Below are positions 8,580 to 18,017 of a stretch of DNA of 64,000 bases, in pieces. Below the pieces are notes generated by a model. The model saw nothing but the letters and a program-made list of their open reading frames with translations, did not search any database and had not been told where the DNA came from. Origin of the DNA: Echinimonas agarilytica (GTDB lineage Bacteria > Pseudomonadota > Gammaproteobacteria > Enterobacterales > Neiellaceae); the NCBI RefSeq assembly GCF_023703465.1, contig NZ_JAMQGP010000002.1, positions 1 through 64,000 on the forward strand. Direction: 5' to 3'. The translations under genes and the position numbers were made by a program. Each line of letters opens with the position of its first letter. The stretch's first letter is position 1.

Positions 8580-9155
8580 ATGAAATTTTCGTTAATGCCA
8601 CTGTGCCTTCTGTTGATCAACTCTGTTGCTTGGGCTGACTGGCAGTCGGTGCCAGAAGAGAGCGAAATCAATTTCATTTCAATTAAAAAGGGCAGTGTGG
8701 CTGAAACACATCGTTTTGATGCATTCAGTTTGTCGTTTAGTGAGACTGGCAAAGCGAAACTTACTATCGATTTGTCTTCGGTTAATACCGGTATTGATAT
8801 TCGCAATGAACGTATGAAAGAGGTGTTATTTGAGGTTGCTCAATACCCCTCTGCCACTTTCACGGCAGAAGTTGACGATGTAAAAATGTCAGAATTAATG
8901 ATTGGTGATCGAATTCAGCGCAATGTAGAAGGTCAATTCACCATGCACGGTAAAACAGTGCCTATGACCATGACGCTAAAAGCGGTAAAACTTGCTGGCG
9001 GCGATGTTCTAGTGACCACTGTTGCGCCAGCCATTATCGATGCCAAAAACTTCGACCTCGTGAATGGTATTTTGAAACTTCAAGAGTTAGCGGGTCTGCC
9101 AAGCATTGCATCAGCAATTCCAGTGACTTTTGAAATACTCATGCGAAAGCAGTAG
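8580..9155 (+). CDS. YceI-family periplasmic protein
   Basis: The 191-residue protein has a signal peptide (cut near residue 19, after VAWA) and a single YceI lipocalin-like domain. The family motifs VNTGIDIRNERMKE, YPSATFTAE and FTMHGKTVPMTM are all present. YceI proteins bind isoprenoid or similar hydrophobic molecules in the periplasm and are often induced by alkaline or acid stress. AAGGA six bases before the ATG supports this start. The gene is probably transcribed alone. The following 170 bases contain no recognisable gene. Confidence 0.88.
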   Translation: MKFSLMPLCLLLINSVAWADWQSVPEESEINFISIKKGSVAETHRFDAFSLSFSETGKAKLTIDLSSVNTGIDIRNERMKEVLFEVAQYPSATFTAEVDDVKMSELMIGDRIQRNVEGQFTMHGKTVPMTMTLKAVKLAGGDVLVTTVAPAIIDAKNFDLVNGILKLQELAGLPSIASAIPVTFEILMRKQ

Positions 9156-9324
9156 CCCCACTGACAACAGGTTTTGGGTAGGCGGGCATTGTGCGTTGCC
9201 TCCCAAATTGTTGGTTTGAGCGATGAGGTACCGTTCGCATAGTCAATTGGCCCAAATGACAGAATATGTGGGGCTCTGTTGTTTTCTAAAGAACAGAACG
9301 TCTTGGCGTTCAGCACGCGTTGAC

Positions 9325-10476
9325 TTAGGTGCGGATCAGAGGCTCTAAAACATTATTAAAGTATGTCAGACCTTTGTTCGTCATTTGCCAGTTCGCTTCT
9401 TCTAATATCATTAATCCCATTCCGGCTTGTTGCTCAAGGTAGGGCAATATTTGTGTGCGGCATTGGCCTGTTCTACGTTCAAACTCTTCAAGTGGCGCGG
9501 CACTGGTTAAACGAGCTCGATTCATAAAGTATTCGAAAGCTCGGTCATCATCGGCAACATCGGTCAAACTTATTCGGGGGTTCTTGCTGGGTGTTAAGTA
9601 GCTTGCAGGTGAAGCGACCTTAGAGGTTCTGAGTAGCCGTTGACTATCGACAACTGTAATTTTTCCGTGCGCTCCGCAGCCTATGCCCAAGTAATCGCCG
9701 AAGGTCCAATAGTTTAGGTTGTGGCTGCATTGATGCCCCGGTTTGCTATAGCCCGAGATCTCATACCGTTCATAGCCTGCCTGAGTCAGCCGTTGATGGC
9801 CTTGCTCAAAGATATCGACCAGCACTTCTTCGTCTGGCAGTTTCGGTGGCTTTCGATAGAAGTGAGTATTGGGCTCAAGAGTGAGTTGGTACCAACTAAG
9901 GTGTGGAGGAGCAAGCTGAATGGCTTGTGCTAGATCGTCCAAACCATGCTTTAGTTGCTGTTCCGGAAGGCCATGCATCAAGTCAATATTGAAGCTTTGT
10001 AAAGGCAGTTGACTCGCTAATTCTATGGCGGTAATTGCTTGGTCTTTGTCGTGTATGCGTCCAAGTAAGTTAAGTTGGCGACTGTGTAAGCTTTGAACTC
10101 CGATCGAGATACGAGTAATACCTGCGGCAACAAATCCTGCGAACTTCTCTGCTTCTACTGTTCCTGGGTTGGCTTCCATTGTGATTTCGGCATTATAGGC
10201 AAATGCAACGGTGTCTTTGAGGCCGTTGATGAGCCGAGTCATAGCCTTTACGCTCAACAAGCTCGGCGTGCCGCCACCGATGAATACGGTTTGAATTTCA
10301 CGGCCTTGCACCCACAGTAGGTCCTGTCTTAAATCTGCAAGTAGAGCCTCTACATACTGGAGTTCTGGGATCTCGCCTTTCAATGCGTGGCTATTGAAAT
10401 CGCAGTATGGACACTTCTCAACGCACCAAGGTATATGAACGTAGAGTGATAACGGTGGAAGCTCTAAATGGACCAT
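9325..10476 (-). CDS. hemW: Radical SAM heme chaperone HemW
   Basis: The 383-residue protein shows the radical SAM cluster motif at Cys18, Cys22 and Cys25 (IPWCVEKCPYCDF) near the N-terminus. It also has the GGGTPSLL and TMEANPGT motifs and a HemW C-terminal domain. HemW belongs to the coproporphyrinogen III oxidase-like branch but acts as a heme-binding chaperone rather than as HemN. It starts 12 bases after rdgB in the minus-strand housekeeping operon, the same neighbour as in E. coli. Confidence 0.93.
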   Translation of the reverse strand: MVHLELPPLSLYVHIPWCVEKCPYCDFNSHALKGEIPELQYVEALLADLRQDLLWVQGREIQTVFIGGGTPSLLSVKAMTRLINGLKDTVAFAYNAEITMEANPGTVEAEKFAGFVAAGITRISIGVQSLHSRQLNLLGRIHDKDQAITAIELASQLPLQSFNIDLMHGLPEQQLKHGLDDLAQAIQLAPPHLSWYQLTLEPNTHFYRKPPKLPDEEVLVDIFEQGHQRLTQAGYERYEISGYSKPGHQCSHNLNYWTFGDYLGIGCGAHGKITVVDSQRLLRTSKVASPASYLTPSKNPRISLTDVADDDRAFEYFMNRARLTSAAPLEEFERRTGQCRTQILPYLEQQAGMGLMILEEANWQMTNKGLTYFNNVLEPLIRT

Positions 10477-10488
10477 AATTCGTGCCTG

Positions 10489-11097
10489 CTAAACCGGTTG
10501 TGGGTTAAGAAAGGCGGGTAATTCAGAGAGCAAGGCGTTTAATGCTTGTCCTCTGTGACTGATCTTATTCTTTTGTTGTTTGGTGATTTCAGCGGCGGTC
10601 ACTGTCATGTCGCTAGGAATGAAAATGGGATCATATCCAAATCCACCGTCACCAAATGCGATTTGTGCAATATTACCGTTCCATCTGCCTTGGCAAATGA
10701 GTGGCGTAGGGTCATCGGCATGACGCATGAAAACCAAAACACAGCGGAATCTTGCAGTACGCTGTTGGGGAGGGACGCCATTTAGAGCGGTGAGAAGTTT
10801 TTCAACATTATCGCTGTCTGAGGCTTGCTCGCCAGCGTAGCGTGATGAATAGATACCGGGCTTGCCCTGCAAGCAGTCAACTTCCAAACCCGAGTCATCA
10901 GCGATGGCTGATAGGCCGGTGATACGAGCGGCATGGCGTGCCTTGATAATTGCATTTTCAACAAAGGTTGTGCCGGTTTCAGGAACCTCTGGTACATCAA
11001 ATTCACTTTGCGGAACAATCTCAACATCAAGTGGCGCGAGCATGCTTGCAAGCTCTTTTACTTTGCCTTGGTTACCCGTTGCTAAAACCCATTTCAT
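10489..11097 (-). CDS. rdgB: dITP/XTP pyrophosphatase (RdgB/HAM1)
   Basis: This enzyme hydrolyses non-canonical purine triphosphates (ITP, dITP, XTP) to monophosphates and so protects DNA and RNA. The motifs LATGNQGKVKEL at the N-terminus, AIADDSGLEVD, GKPGIYSSRYAG, GDGGFGYDPIF and SHRGQAL are all present. I chose the ATG at 11097, six codons inside the longest open frame, because GGAGG lies eight bases upstream and it gives the usual N-terminus. The protein is 202 residues. It lies between the DUF4426 gene and hemW. Confidence 0.94.
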   Translation of the reverse strand: MKWVLATGNQGKVKELASMLAPLDVEIVPQSEFDVPEVPETGTTFVENAIIKARHAARITGLSAIADDSGLEVDCLQGKPGIYSSRYAGEQASDSDNVEKLLTALNGVPPQQRTARFRCVLVFMRHADDPTPLICQGRWNGNIAQIAFGDGGFGYDPIFIPSDMTVTAAEITKQQKNKISHRGQALNALLSELPAFLNPQPV

Positions 11098-11160
11098 ATC
11101 GATTATCCTCCGCACTTTTGTGAGCGACGCATGATACCAGATGGAAGCAGCCTGAACGGG

Positions 11161-11592
11161 TTAGTTCACATAAAACTTTTTAATGAACTGCACAGGGTAT
11201 TCGCCTTCGTCGGTTTTAATCACTAAATAAAATCGAAAGGTTTCTTCATTACTGTATTTGAGCTGATCAATGTAATAGACCGCATTGCCTTCGATGATTT
11301 CTTTAAATGACAGAGTGACGTTATGCCCGAGTAAGTTTTTTGCCTCTCCCGTGAGTGGTGTTTTTATAGCCGCGTTGGCATTCCGTGTGTCTAATATCGA
11401 TACGTTGATAACAGCATGATAGCGGCTGCGATTGATTTGATAGGTCTTTGCAATTTCGGGGGTTAGAAATGTGCTTTCAAAAGCTGAGAAATGCACTTCG
11501 TAAGGCCCTACCTTTTTCATTTCAGCAGATGCGTTGGGCAGCCAAATCATGAAGCCCATAACGGCAGCAATAATGAGTTTAAAAGCTTTCAT
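11161..11592 (-). CDS. DUF4426 periplasmic protein
   Basis: The 143-residue protein has a signal peptide (about residues 1-23, ending NASA) and a small beta-rich body. It matches the DUF4426 family in its length, in the start of the mature protein (KKVGPYEVHFSAF) and in its place between yggT and rdgB. The function is not known. In related gammaproteobacteria yggU usually stands in this interval. Here no yggU is seen. Confidence 0.82.
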   Translation of the reverse strand: MKAFKLIIAAVMGFMIWLPNASAEMKKVGPYEVHFSAFESTFLTPEIAKTYQINRSRYHAVINVSILDTRNANAAIKTPLTGEAKNLLGHNVTLSFKEIIEGNAVYYIDQLKYSNEETFRFYLVIKTDEGEYPVQFIKKFYVN

Positions 11593-11708
11593 GATGTATT
11601 CCCCAGCATGTTTTTAGGTGGATTTGAATCTTTAGTATAGAAAAAGCCACGCATTAAGTTGAATCGATGCGTGGCTTATGTGAACCCAAAGAGAGTTGCA
11701 ATGCGCTC

Positions 11709-12242
11709 TTATTGGAATATCAACACCTGCAAGAATTGCAGTCCAATCAGCAAAATAACGACTGACAAATCGAGTCCGCCAATGCTGGGTATGACCCGAC
11801 GAATAGGCGCAAGCATTGGTTCTGTGAGCTGATGCAAGGCGGCTTCAATAGGATTATAGCCCTGACTAACCCAGCTGAGAATTGCTCGAATGACAAGAAT
11901 CCAGAATAGCATGCTAAATATTTGTTTTAGAAGCGTTATTCCAGCACCCACCACAATGACTTGAACGTCCGGCGCGTAGCCAGAAACGGTGAGTAATAAC
12001 GCAACTTTTGCACAAGCAATGACATATGCAAACAACACAGAGGCGGTATCGACGTTGCCCAAAGGTGGAATCACTCGACGTAATGGGCCCACAACAGGGT
12101 GGGTTAATTTCACCACGAACTGACTGAGCGGATTGTAAAAATCAGCCTTTACTAACTGCATCCAGATACGCAGAAGCACGACCATCAAATACAAATTGAA
12201 TACAGTATCAATCAAAAAGCCTAAGGCTGATTGGTTTGCCAT
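11709..12242 (-). CDS. yggT: YggT family integral membrane protein
   Basis: The protein has about 177 residues and two copies of the YggT repeat, each with paired membrane helices and the signature PLRRVIPPLG or PIRRVIPSIGG. The E. coli homologue has the same two-repeat layout and has been linked to osmotic and potassium tolerance. AAGGA sits nine bases before the ATG at 12242 but directly abuts the ATG three codons upstream, so I prefer the inner start. It is co-transcribed with proC and yggS. Confidence 0.9.
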   Translation of the reverse strand: MANQSALGFLIDTVFNLYLMVVLLRIWMQLVKADFYNPLSQFVVKLTHPVVGPLRRVIPPLGNVDTASVLFAYVIACAKVALLLTVSGYAPDVQVIVVGAGITLLKQIFSMLFWILVIRAILSWVSQGYNPIEAALHQLTEPMLAPIRRVIPSIGGLDLSVVILLIGLQFLQVLIFQ

Positions 12243-12263
12243 ATGAAACATTCCTTCATCAAT

Positions 12264-13088
12264 TTAGAGTAATTTTTCCATCTCTTCAGCACGCGCAACA
12301 CAAGCTTGCATGGCCTGATCGACCAAACCGGCTAAGTCGCCATTTTCAAAGGTTGCCACGGCTTGCGCTGTGGTGCCACCTTTAGATGTAACTTGTTGTG
12401 TTAATTCAGTCAGAGTTTTATCGCTTTGGTGAGCTGCAAGTTGGCTTGAACCGATGGCGGCTTGCTCTACCAATTTGCGTGCTGTTTGAGAATCCATGCC
12501 CATGCCTTCTAAACTTTTCTGCATGGCATTCATAAACATAAAGAAGTAAGCCGGTGAGCTTCCGGCCGCAGCGATCACTTGGTTAATTTCAGCCTCTTGT
12601 GATACCCAAGCGGTTTTTCCTACTGCTGCCATTAAAGAATCAGCGAGATTTTTGTCGGCATCACTTGTATCGATTTGGGCAAACAAGCCCGTCATGCCTA
12701 AGCCAATTAAGCTGGGAGTGTTGGGCATTGTTCTAACAATACGCTTGGCACCATTAAGCATGCTTTGTAAGCGAGCAATGCTTATTCCCGCGGCAACTGA
12801 GACGAATAACTTTTGATCGAATCCAGCAACCTCTGTGGTTAATGGTTTCAGCATGTCTTCCATCATTTGAGGTTTGACTGCTAAAACAACAACATCAGCG
12901 TCAGCAACGGCTTCAGCATTGTTGGTGCTGACGTGTAAGGTCGGAAACTCCTGCTTTAGGGCGTCGAGCTTACCTTGGCTGCGGTTGCTGACTCGAATTC
13001 TATCGGCAGGGTGACCTTGCTTGATGAGGCCTTTGAAAATTGCGCTGGCCATGTTGCCCGCGCCAATAAATGTCACGATTGGATACAA
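12264..13088 (-). CDS. proC: Pyrroline-5-carboxylate reductase
   Basis: This is the last enzyme of proline synthesis, reducing 1-pyrroline-5-carboxylate with NAD(P)H. The 274-residue sequence has the Rossmann motif TFIGAGNMASA at the N-terminus. It also has the family signature in the C-terminal dimerisation domain (AAAGSSPAYFF, then VTSKGGTTAQAVATFE). The gene begins two bases after yggS and is followed by yggT, the arrangement seen in Pseudomonas and Vibrio. Confidence 0.95.
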   Translation of the reverse strand: MYPIVTFIGAGNMASAIFKGLIKQGHPADRIRVSNRSQGKLDALKQEFPTLHVSTNNAEAVADADVVVLAVKPQMMEDMLKPLTTEVAGFDQKLFVSVAAGISIARLQSMLNGAKRIVRTMPNTPSLIGLGMTGLFAQIDTSDADKNLADSLMAAVGKTAWVSQEAEINQVIAAAGSSPAYFFMFMNAMQKSLEGMGMDSQTARKLVEQAAIGSSQLAAHQSDKTLTELTQQVTSKGGTTAQAVATFENGDLAGLVDQAMQACVARAEEMEKLL

Positions 13089-13090
13089 GA

Positions 13091-13810
13091 TTAAGATTCC
13101 TTTTTAGGTTGGCGTTGGCCAAATATAGCGGTGCCGATACGAACCATGGTGCTGCCATGCTGAATTGCAAGTTCGAGGTCTTGGCTCATTCCCATCGACA
13201 GTGTATCGACCGATGGGTGCTCGGCCTTCAGTGCATTAAATAACGAGCGCATGGTAGCAAATTGTTCGGTTAAACGTTGGGTATCGTTGGTATTTTCCAC
13301 GATGGCCATCAGGCCGCGCAATGACAGGTTTGGCAGGGTTTCTATTTGACTCACCAGTTGAGGTAATTGTTCGATACTCACACCCGCTTTTTGATCTTCC
13401 TGACTGACATTCACTTGAATACAAATATTTAAAGCTGGGAGGCTTGAGGGGCGTTGGTCATTTAGCCGTTGGGCAATTTTGTCTCGGCTTATGGTGTGAA
13501 CCCAAGCCATGTGCTCTGCAAGGCCTTTGGTTTTGTTGGATTGTATGGGACCAATAAAATGCCAGTTTAGCTCCAAATGAGATAAACGTTGTGCTTTTTC
13601 GATGGCTTCTTGACTATAGTTTTCACCAAAATCGAGTTGACCTAATGCGGCGACTTGCTCAATTTCCGAAACCGGTTTGGTTTTTGACACTGCCAGCATC
13701 TTGACAGAGTTTGGGGCTCGGCCAAATTTTTGGGCAGCAAATTGAACTTGGTCGTTTGCAGCAGCGAATCGCTCTGTTAGGGTTTGCATAATTTCGTAAA
13801 GGCTAACCAT
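13091..13810 (-). CDS. yggS: PLP homeostasis protein YggS (PLPBP)
   Basis: The 239-residue protein is a single-domain alanine-racemase-fold PLP carrier. The PLP lysine is Lys43 in AVSKTKP, and the motifs FGENYSQEA, WHFIGPIQSNK and LSMGMSQDLE are intact. It has no decarboxylase domain and acts in vitamin B6 and amino acid homeostasis. Its start codon is only 15 bases from that of the divergent pilT gene, so the promoters of both genes must reach into each other's coding sequence. Confidence 0.93.
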   Translation of the reverse strand: MVSLYEIMQTLTERFAAANDQVQFAAQKFGRAPNSVKMLAVSKTKPVSEIEQVAALGQLDFGENYSQEAIEKAQRLSHLELNWHFIGPIQSNKTKGLAEHMAWVHTISRDKIAQRLNDQRPSSLPALNICIQVNVSQEDQKAGVSIEQLPQLVSQIETLPNLSLRGLMAIVENTNDTQRLTEQFATMRSLFNALKAEHPSVDTLSMGMSQDLELAIQHGSTMVRIGTAIFGQRQPKKES

Positions 13811-13825
13811 TTGGAGTTATTGGCC

Positions 13826-14860
13826 ATGGATATTACCGAACTTTTAGAATTTAGTGTAAAGCATAATGCATCTGATCTGCATTTAAGTGCTGATATGCCT
13901 CCGCTTATTCGCGTTGATGGCGACGTACGCAAACTAAATGTTGCGCCGTTAGATCACAAATCAGTACATGCGCTGATCTACGATATTATGAATGACAAGC
14001 AACGTCGCGATTATGAAGAGCAACTCGAAAGTGACTTTTCATTTGAAGTGCCAGGACTGGCACGCTTTCGTGTCAATGCATTTGTGACCAACCGAGGCGC
14101 AGCTGCGGTATTCCGAACCATTCCATCTAAAGTCTTAAGCTTGGAGGAGCTCGGAGCGCCCGATGTGTTCCGTTCTATCTCGGACAAACCAAGAGGGTTG
14201 GTGCTGGTGACGGGACCCACGGGTTCGGGTAAAAGTACCACGCTTGCAGCGATGGTAGACTATGTCAATCAACATCGGAATGATCATATTCTGACCATTG
14301 AAGATCCGATTGAATTTGTTCATGAGAACAAGAAATCGCTCATTAACCAACGCGAAGTTCATCGAGATACGCACAGCTTTAGTAATGCGTTGCGCTCGGC
14401 ATTGCGTGAAGATCCCGATGTGATTCTGGTAGGGGAAATGCGCGATTTGGAAACGATTCGTTTGGCGATGACAGCAGCAGAAACTGGGCATTTGGTGTTT
14501 GGCACTTTGCACACCACCTCCGCTCCTAAAACGATCGACCGAATTATTGATGTGTTTCCAGCCGAAGAAAAATCAATGGTGCGTTCCATGCTATCTGAAT
14601 CACTTCAGGCGGTGATTTCTCAAACGCTGTTAAAACGCAATGGTGGTGGTCGAGTGGCGGCTCATGAAATCATGATTGCCACCCCTGCGATTCGAAACCT
14701 GATTCGGGAAGATAAAATTGCTCAAATGTATTCCGTGATTCAAACGGGAATGGCATTGGGTATGCAAACTTTAGATCAATGCCTTCAGGATTTGATGAAT
14801 CGTGGGTTGGTTGCTCGCGAGGAAGTGATGAAGAAGTCTGCTGGCAAGCAAACCATATAA
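13826..14860 (+). CDS. pilT: Type IV pilus retraction ATPase PilT
   Basis: PilT is the hexameric ATPase that depolymerises type IV pili and powers twitching. The 344-residue protein starts with the typical MDITELLEFSVKHNASDLHLS region. It has Walker A GPTGSGKST at 130-138, the Asp box and Walker B stretch DPDVILVGEMRD, and the retraction motif AIRNLIRE near the C-terminus. I chose the ATG at 13826 because TTGGAG lies ten bases upstream; a longer frame would reach into yggS. pilU follows after nine bases. Confidence 0.96.
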   Translation: MDITELLEFSVKHNASDLHLSADMPPLIRVDGDVRKLNVAPLDHKSVHALIYDIMNDKQRRDYEEQLESDFSFEVPGLARFRVNAFVTNRGAAAVFRTIPSKVLSLEELGAPDVFRSISDKPRGLVLVTGPTGSGKSTTLAAMVDYVNQHRNDHILTIEDPIEFVHENKKSLINQREVHRDTHSFSNALRSALREDPDVILVGEMRDLETIRLAMTAAETGHLVFGTLHTTSAPKTIDRIIDVFPAEEKSMVRSMLSESLQAVISQTLLKRNGGGRVAAHEIMIATPAIRNLIREDKIAQMYSVIQTGMALGMQTLDQCLQDLMNRGLVAREEVMKKSAGKQTI

Positions 14861-14869
14861 GGAATCACC

Positions 14870-15985
14870 ATGGAACTGTTGAGACCCTATTTGCAACAAA
14901 TGGTCGAGCGCAAAGGCTCTGATTTATTTGTGACCGTAGGTGTGCCGGTTAGCGTGAAAGCACATGGCTCTTTAGCGGCATTGGATCAAAATAAACTGAG
15001 CTCAGAAGATGCAGAGCGTCTTGTTCATGACACCATGAACGACACACAACGCGCCGAGTTTGAAGTAACCCATGAGTGCAACTTTGCTATTGCTTTGAAT
15101 GATGTAGGGCGTTTCCGTGTGAATGTGTTTTGCCAGCGAGAGCACTTGGGGATGGTGATCCGCAGAATTGAAACCAAAATTCCCGATGCTGATGAATTGC
15201 AACTTCCGCCGATTCTAAAAGATGTGATTTTGTCTAAACGTGGCCTATTTTTATTTGTGGGCGGAACTGGAACGGGCAAATCTACATCGCTTGCGGCCTT
15301 GCTGGGTTTTCGAAACCTAAAAACATCGGGTCACATTCTAACCATTGAAGATCCGATTGAGTTTGTGCATGAGCATCGCCAGTGCATTATCACGCAGCGC
15401 GAAGTGGGCATTGATACTCCGAGCTTTGATTCGGCTTTGAAGAATAGTTTACGTCAAGCGCCGGACGTGATTATGCTGGGCGAAATTCGCACCTCCGAAA
15501 CCATGGAGTACGCGCTATCGTTTGCTGAAACAGGGCACCTTTGTATTGCTACATTGCATGCCAATAATGCTAACCAAGCATTGGACAGAATGTTGCATTT
15601 GGTTCCGAAAGAAATGCAGGACCAACTGCTGTTCGACTTATCGTTGAACCTAAAAGCTATTGTGGCTCAGCAATTGGTGCCAACAAAAGATGGAAGTGGC
15701 CGTAAAGCCGCGATTGAAGTGTTGATCAACACGCCGCATGTGTCGGACTTAATTCGTCGTGGAGAAGTGCATCGCATCAAAGAAACCATGTCGAAGTCGA
15801 AAGAGCAAGGAATGCAAACCTTTGATCAGGCCTTGTATGAGTTGTTTAAACGTGGCGACATTACCTATGCCGATGCTTTGCATGCGGCCGATTCAGCGAA
15901 TGACTTAAGGTTGATGATCAAATTGGCCGATGAAAAAGAGGGCAAAGGAGGCGTGCTCGATGGCGTATCCATTGATATGGATTAA
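14870..15985 (+). CDS. pilU: PilT-dependent accessory retraction ATPase PilU
   Basis: The 371-residue paralogue of PilT assists pilus retraction under load and requires PilT. Walker A GGTGTGKST lies at 131-139, followed by an Asp box (HILTIEDPIEFVH) and a Walker B stretch (APDVIMLGEIR). The C-terminal extension beyond the PilT length is typical of PilU. It forms a two-gene unit with pilT. The flippase of the bacillosamine-type operon begins 137 bases downstream on the same strand. Confidence 0.94.
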   Translation: MELLRPYLQQMVERKGSDLFVTVGVPVSVKAHGSLAALDQNKLSSEDAERLVHDTMNDTQRAEFEVTHECNFAIALNDVGRFRVNVFCQREHLGMVIRRIETKIPDADELQLPPILKDVILSKRGLFLFVGGTGTGKSTSLAALLGFRNLKTSGHILTIEDPIEFVHEHRQCIITQREVGIDTPSFDSALKNSLRQAPDVIMLGEIRTSETMEYALSFAETGHLCIATLHANNANQALDRMLHLVPKEMQDQLLFDLSLNLKAIVAQQLVPTKDGSGRKAAIEVLINTPHVSDLIRRGEVHRIKETMSKSKEQGMQTFDQALYELFKRGDITYADALHAADSANDLRLMIKLADEKEGKGGVLDGVSIDMD

Positions 15986-16122
15986 CTTCTGAACGTTGGT
16001 ATATTGTGAGTGATTCGCCGCTATGAATCACTCATCTCTCAAATTCTTTAATCACTTTCTCTTTCATTGAACACAATTTGTTAAACTGGTGGGCAACTTA
16101 TTCTCAGTGAATACGCTGCTGT

Positions 16123-17319
16123 ATGATTGCGCTTCTTATTAACCAAGGCACATACGTGCTTTTGCCGATCTTGTGTATTTCTCTGTTGGGGAACTATGGT
16201 TCCGTTTCAGATATTGCAAGTTTTTCGGTTGCTTCGGCAATTGCTGCTCCAATTGCGCTACTCGTTGCTGTGCCTCATAAAAATTCCGCATTAACCATTC
16301 GCGGAGTTTCTATTTCCGGCTTTTTATCCATACGTTTATTGATAATCGCATTCGCGATTTTACTGCTGTTACTGTGTGCCAGTATTATGCCAGCTGCCGT
16401 CGTTGGCGCGACCGTATTGCTGTTGAAACTTTCGGAGTTGATTGGAGATGTAGTCACCGTTCAGCACGTTAAACGTCAGCCTCACGACAATGCGCCAGGT
16501 GACAAAACCTTGTTGCTCTACAGTGTATTCAAGCTTTTGTTGTTGGCGCCGTTTATCTATCTTGCCTCGCTTGGTTTTTTTGTTGAAGGTCTTCAATTCT
16601 TGGCCATTGTGTGGGTCGTTTTAGCATGGCGTATGTCTGGCCAAAAATTTGATTTCAAGGCGGCGAGCGAAAGCGCCAACAAAACGCTTGCGCCGTCTTT
16701 GATGGCGGGCATTACCGCGGTATTGCTGGCGGTTCAAATCAACATGCCTAAATATTTGATGGATGTAACCGAACATTCTGAGGCCATTGCAATATTTACC
16801 TGCTCTGCATTTATCGGTATGGGCGGTGTATTGTTAGTGAACCTTGTGTGTTTAAAGGATCTTCGAAATTTCTCCATTCGATTGCAGCAAGGCGATTTTC
16901 GAGTGATTGGCGACTTTAGTATCAAGGTATTTATGGCTTCAGGCTTATATGCAGCCTTATGTATGATATTGGCTTATGGTGACATCGCTGCTTTTTACAT
17001 GCGTTTATTTGGGCTTGATTGGTCGGCTTATGAATCTTTGCATTGGGTCTATTACGCAGCCTTAGCTGCTTCAGTTTTTCAAGTTGCCGCGTCAGCAGGT
17101 AACCACTATTTAATGGCCGCTAATCGGTATGATTATCCGGCCATATTCAATAGCACCATGGTGTTGCTATCACTCGTGTTATGTTTAACGGGTTTTAAGC
17201 TCTATGGGCTAGAGGGACTGTTTGTTGGTTTTGGTTTGGTGTACGTGATTCAAGCCATTGGTGTTTTTGGCCTGTTTCGGTCACTTGTCCGATATAAGCT
17301 GGTGGTACCTCGGCGTTAA
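16123..17319 (+). CDS. Polysaccharide flippase-like membrane protein (MOP superfamily)
   Basis: The 398-residue protein is almost entirely hydrophobic, with about 12 predicted membrane helices. This is the size and layout of Wzx/PglF(Neisseria)-type lipid-linked oligosaccharide flippases of the MOP superfamily. It contains no glycosyltransferase motif. Context supports the call, because the next four genes encode synthesis of a lipid-linked diacetamido sugar. It would move that lipid-linked glycan across the inner membrane. Sequence conservation in this family is low, so the assignment rests on topology and neighbours. Confidence 0.72.
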   Translation: MIALLINQGTYVLLPILCISLLGNYGSVSDIASFSVASAIAAPIALLVAVPHKNSALTIRGVSISGFLSIRLLIIAFAILLLLLCASIMPAAVVGATVLLLKLSELIGDVVTVQHVKRQPHDNAPGDKTLLLYSVFKLLLLAPFIYLASLGFFVEGLQFLAIVWVVLAWRMSGQKFDFKAASESANKTLAPSLMAGITAVLLAVQINMPKYLMDVTEHSEAIAIFTCSAFIGMGGVLLVNLVCLKDLRNFSIRLQQGDFRVIGDFSIKVFMASGLYAALCMILAYGDIAAFYMRLFGLDWSAYESLHWVYYAALAASVFQVAASAGNHYLMAANRYDYPAIFNSTMVLLSLVLCLTGFKLYGLEGLFVGFGLVYVIQAIGVFGLFRSLVRYKLVVPRR

Positions 17320-17423
17320 ACATCGAGGGCCGAGTCGACAATAGAGTCGAGATTGTTATTATGAAACGCACTGCCGGCGACGAACAACAGGATGTCGTAG
17401 CCATATATAGTTGGAGTAACTGA

Positions 17424-18017
17424 GTGATTAAACGCATTTTTGATGTCGTTGTGACCGTCCTAATGGTTCTGACATTGTGGCCTGTGATGATTGTGTTGGC
17501 GCTGCTCATTCGCTACAAATTGGGTGGACCCATTCTCTTTTGTCAGGTGCGTCCGGGGCTCAACGGCCAGCCTTTTAAAATGTATAAGTTTCGAAGTATG
17601 ACTGATGAAAGAGATGAAAACGGTGAATTGTTGCCAGACAGCGTTCGTCTCACGTCATTTGGTAAATTGCTTCGGGCGTCAAGTTTGGACGAGTTGCCGG
17701 AATTATGGAATGTGCTGAAAGGCGAAATGAGTCTCGTTGGCCCGCGCCCTCTGCTAATGGAATATTTGCCGCTATACAGCACCGAACAAATGCGCCGACA
17801 TGAAGTTCGCCCCGGTATTACTGGATGGGCTCAAGTGAATGGTAGAAATGCGATCTCATGGCAACAGAAGTTCGAGCTTGATGTGTGGTACGTTGGCCAT
17901 CAAACCTTATGGCTCGATCTTAAAGTTTTGTTTCTTACCGCGTACAAGATTGTGAAGCGCTCTGACATTAGTAGTGACACATCTGCGACTATGGAGAAGT
18001 TCGAGGGCAACCGATAA
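17424..18017 (+). CDS. pglC: Undecaprenyl-phosphate phosphoglycosyltransferase, PglC type
   Basis: This 197-residue monotopic enzyme transfers a phosphosugar from a UDP-sugar to undecaprenyl phosphate. It follows Campylobacter PglC closely along its length, including one N-terminal re-entrant helix and the stretches VGPRPLLMEYLPLY and RPGITGWAQVNGRNAISW. The catalytic Asp-Glu pair is Asp89-Glu90 in SSLDELPEL. The short PglC form, without the large WbaP/WcaJ N-terminal domain, favours UDP-di-N-acetylbacillosamine as substrate. The start is GTG, supported by TTGGAG eight bases upstream. The stop overlaps the next start as TAATG. Confidence 0.9.
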   Translation: MIKRIFDVVVTVLMVLTLWPVMIVLALLIRYKLGGPILFCQVRPGLNGQPFKMYKFRSMTDERDENGELLPDSVRLTSFGKLLRASSLDELPELWNVLKGEMSLVGPRPLLMEYLPLYSTEQMRRHEVRPGITGWAQVNGRNAISWQQKFELDVWYVGHQTLWLDLKVLFLTAYKIVKRSDISSDTSATMEKFEGNR

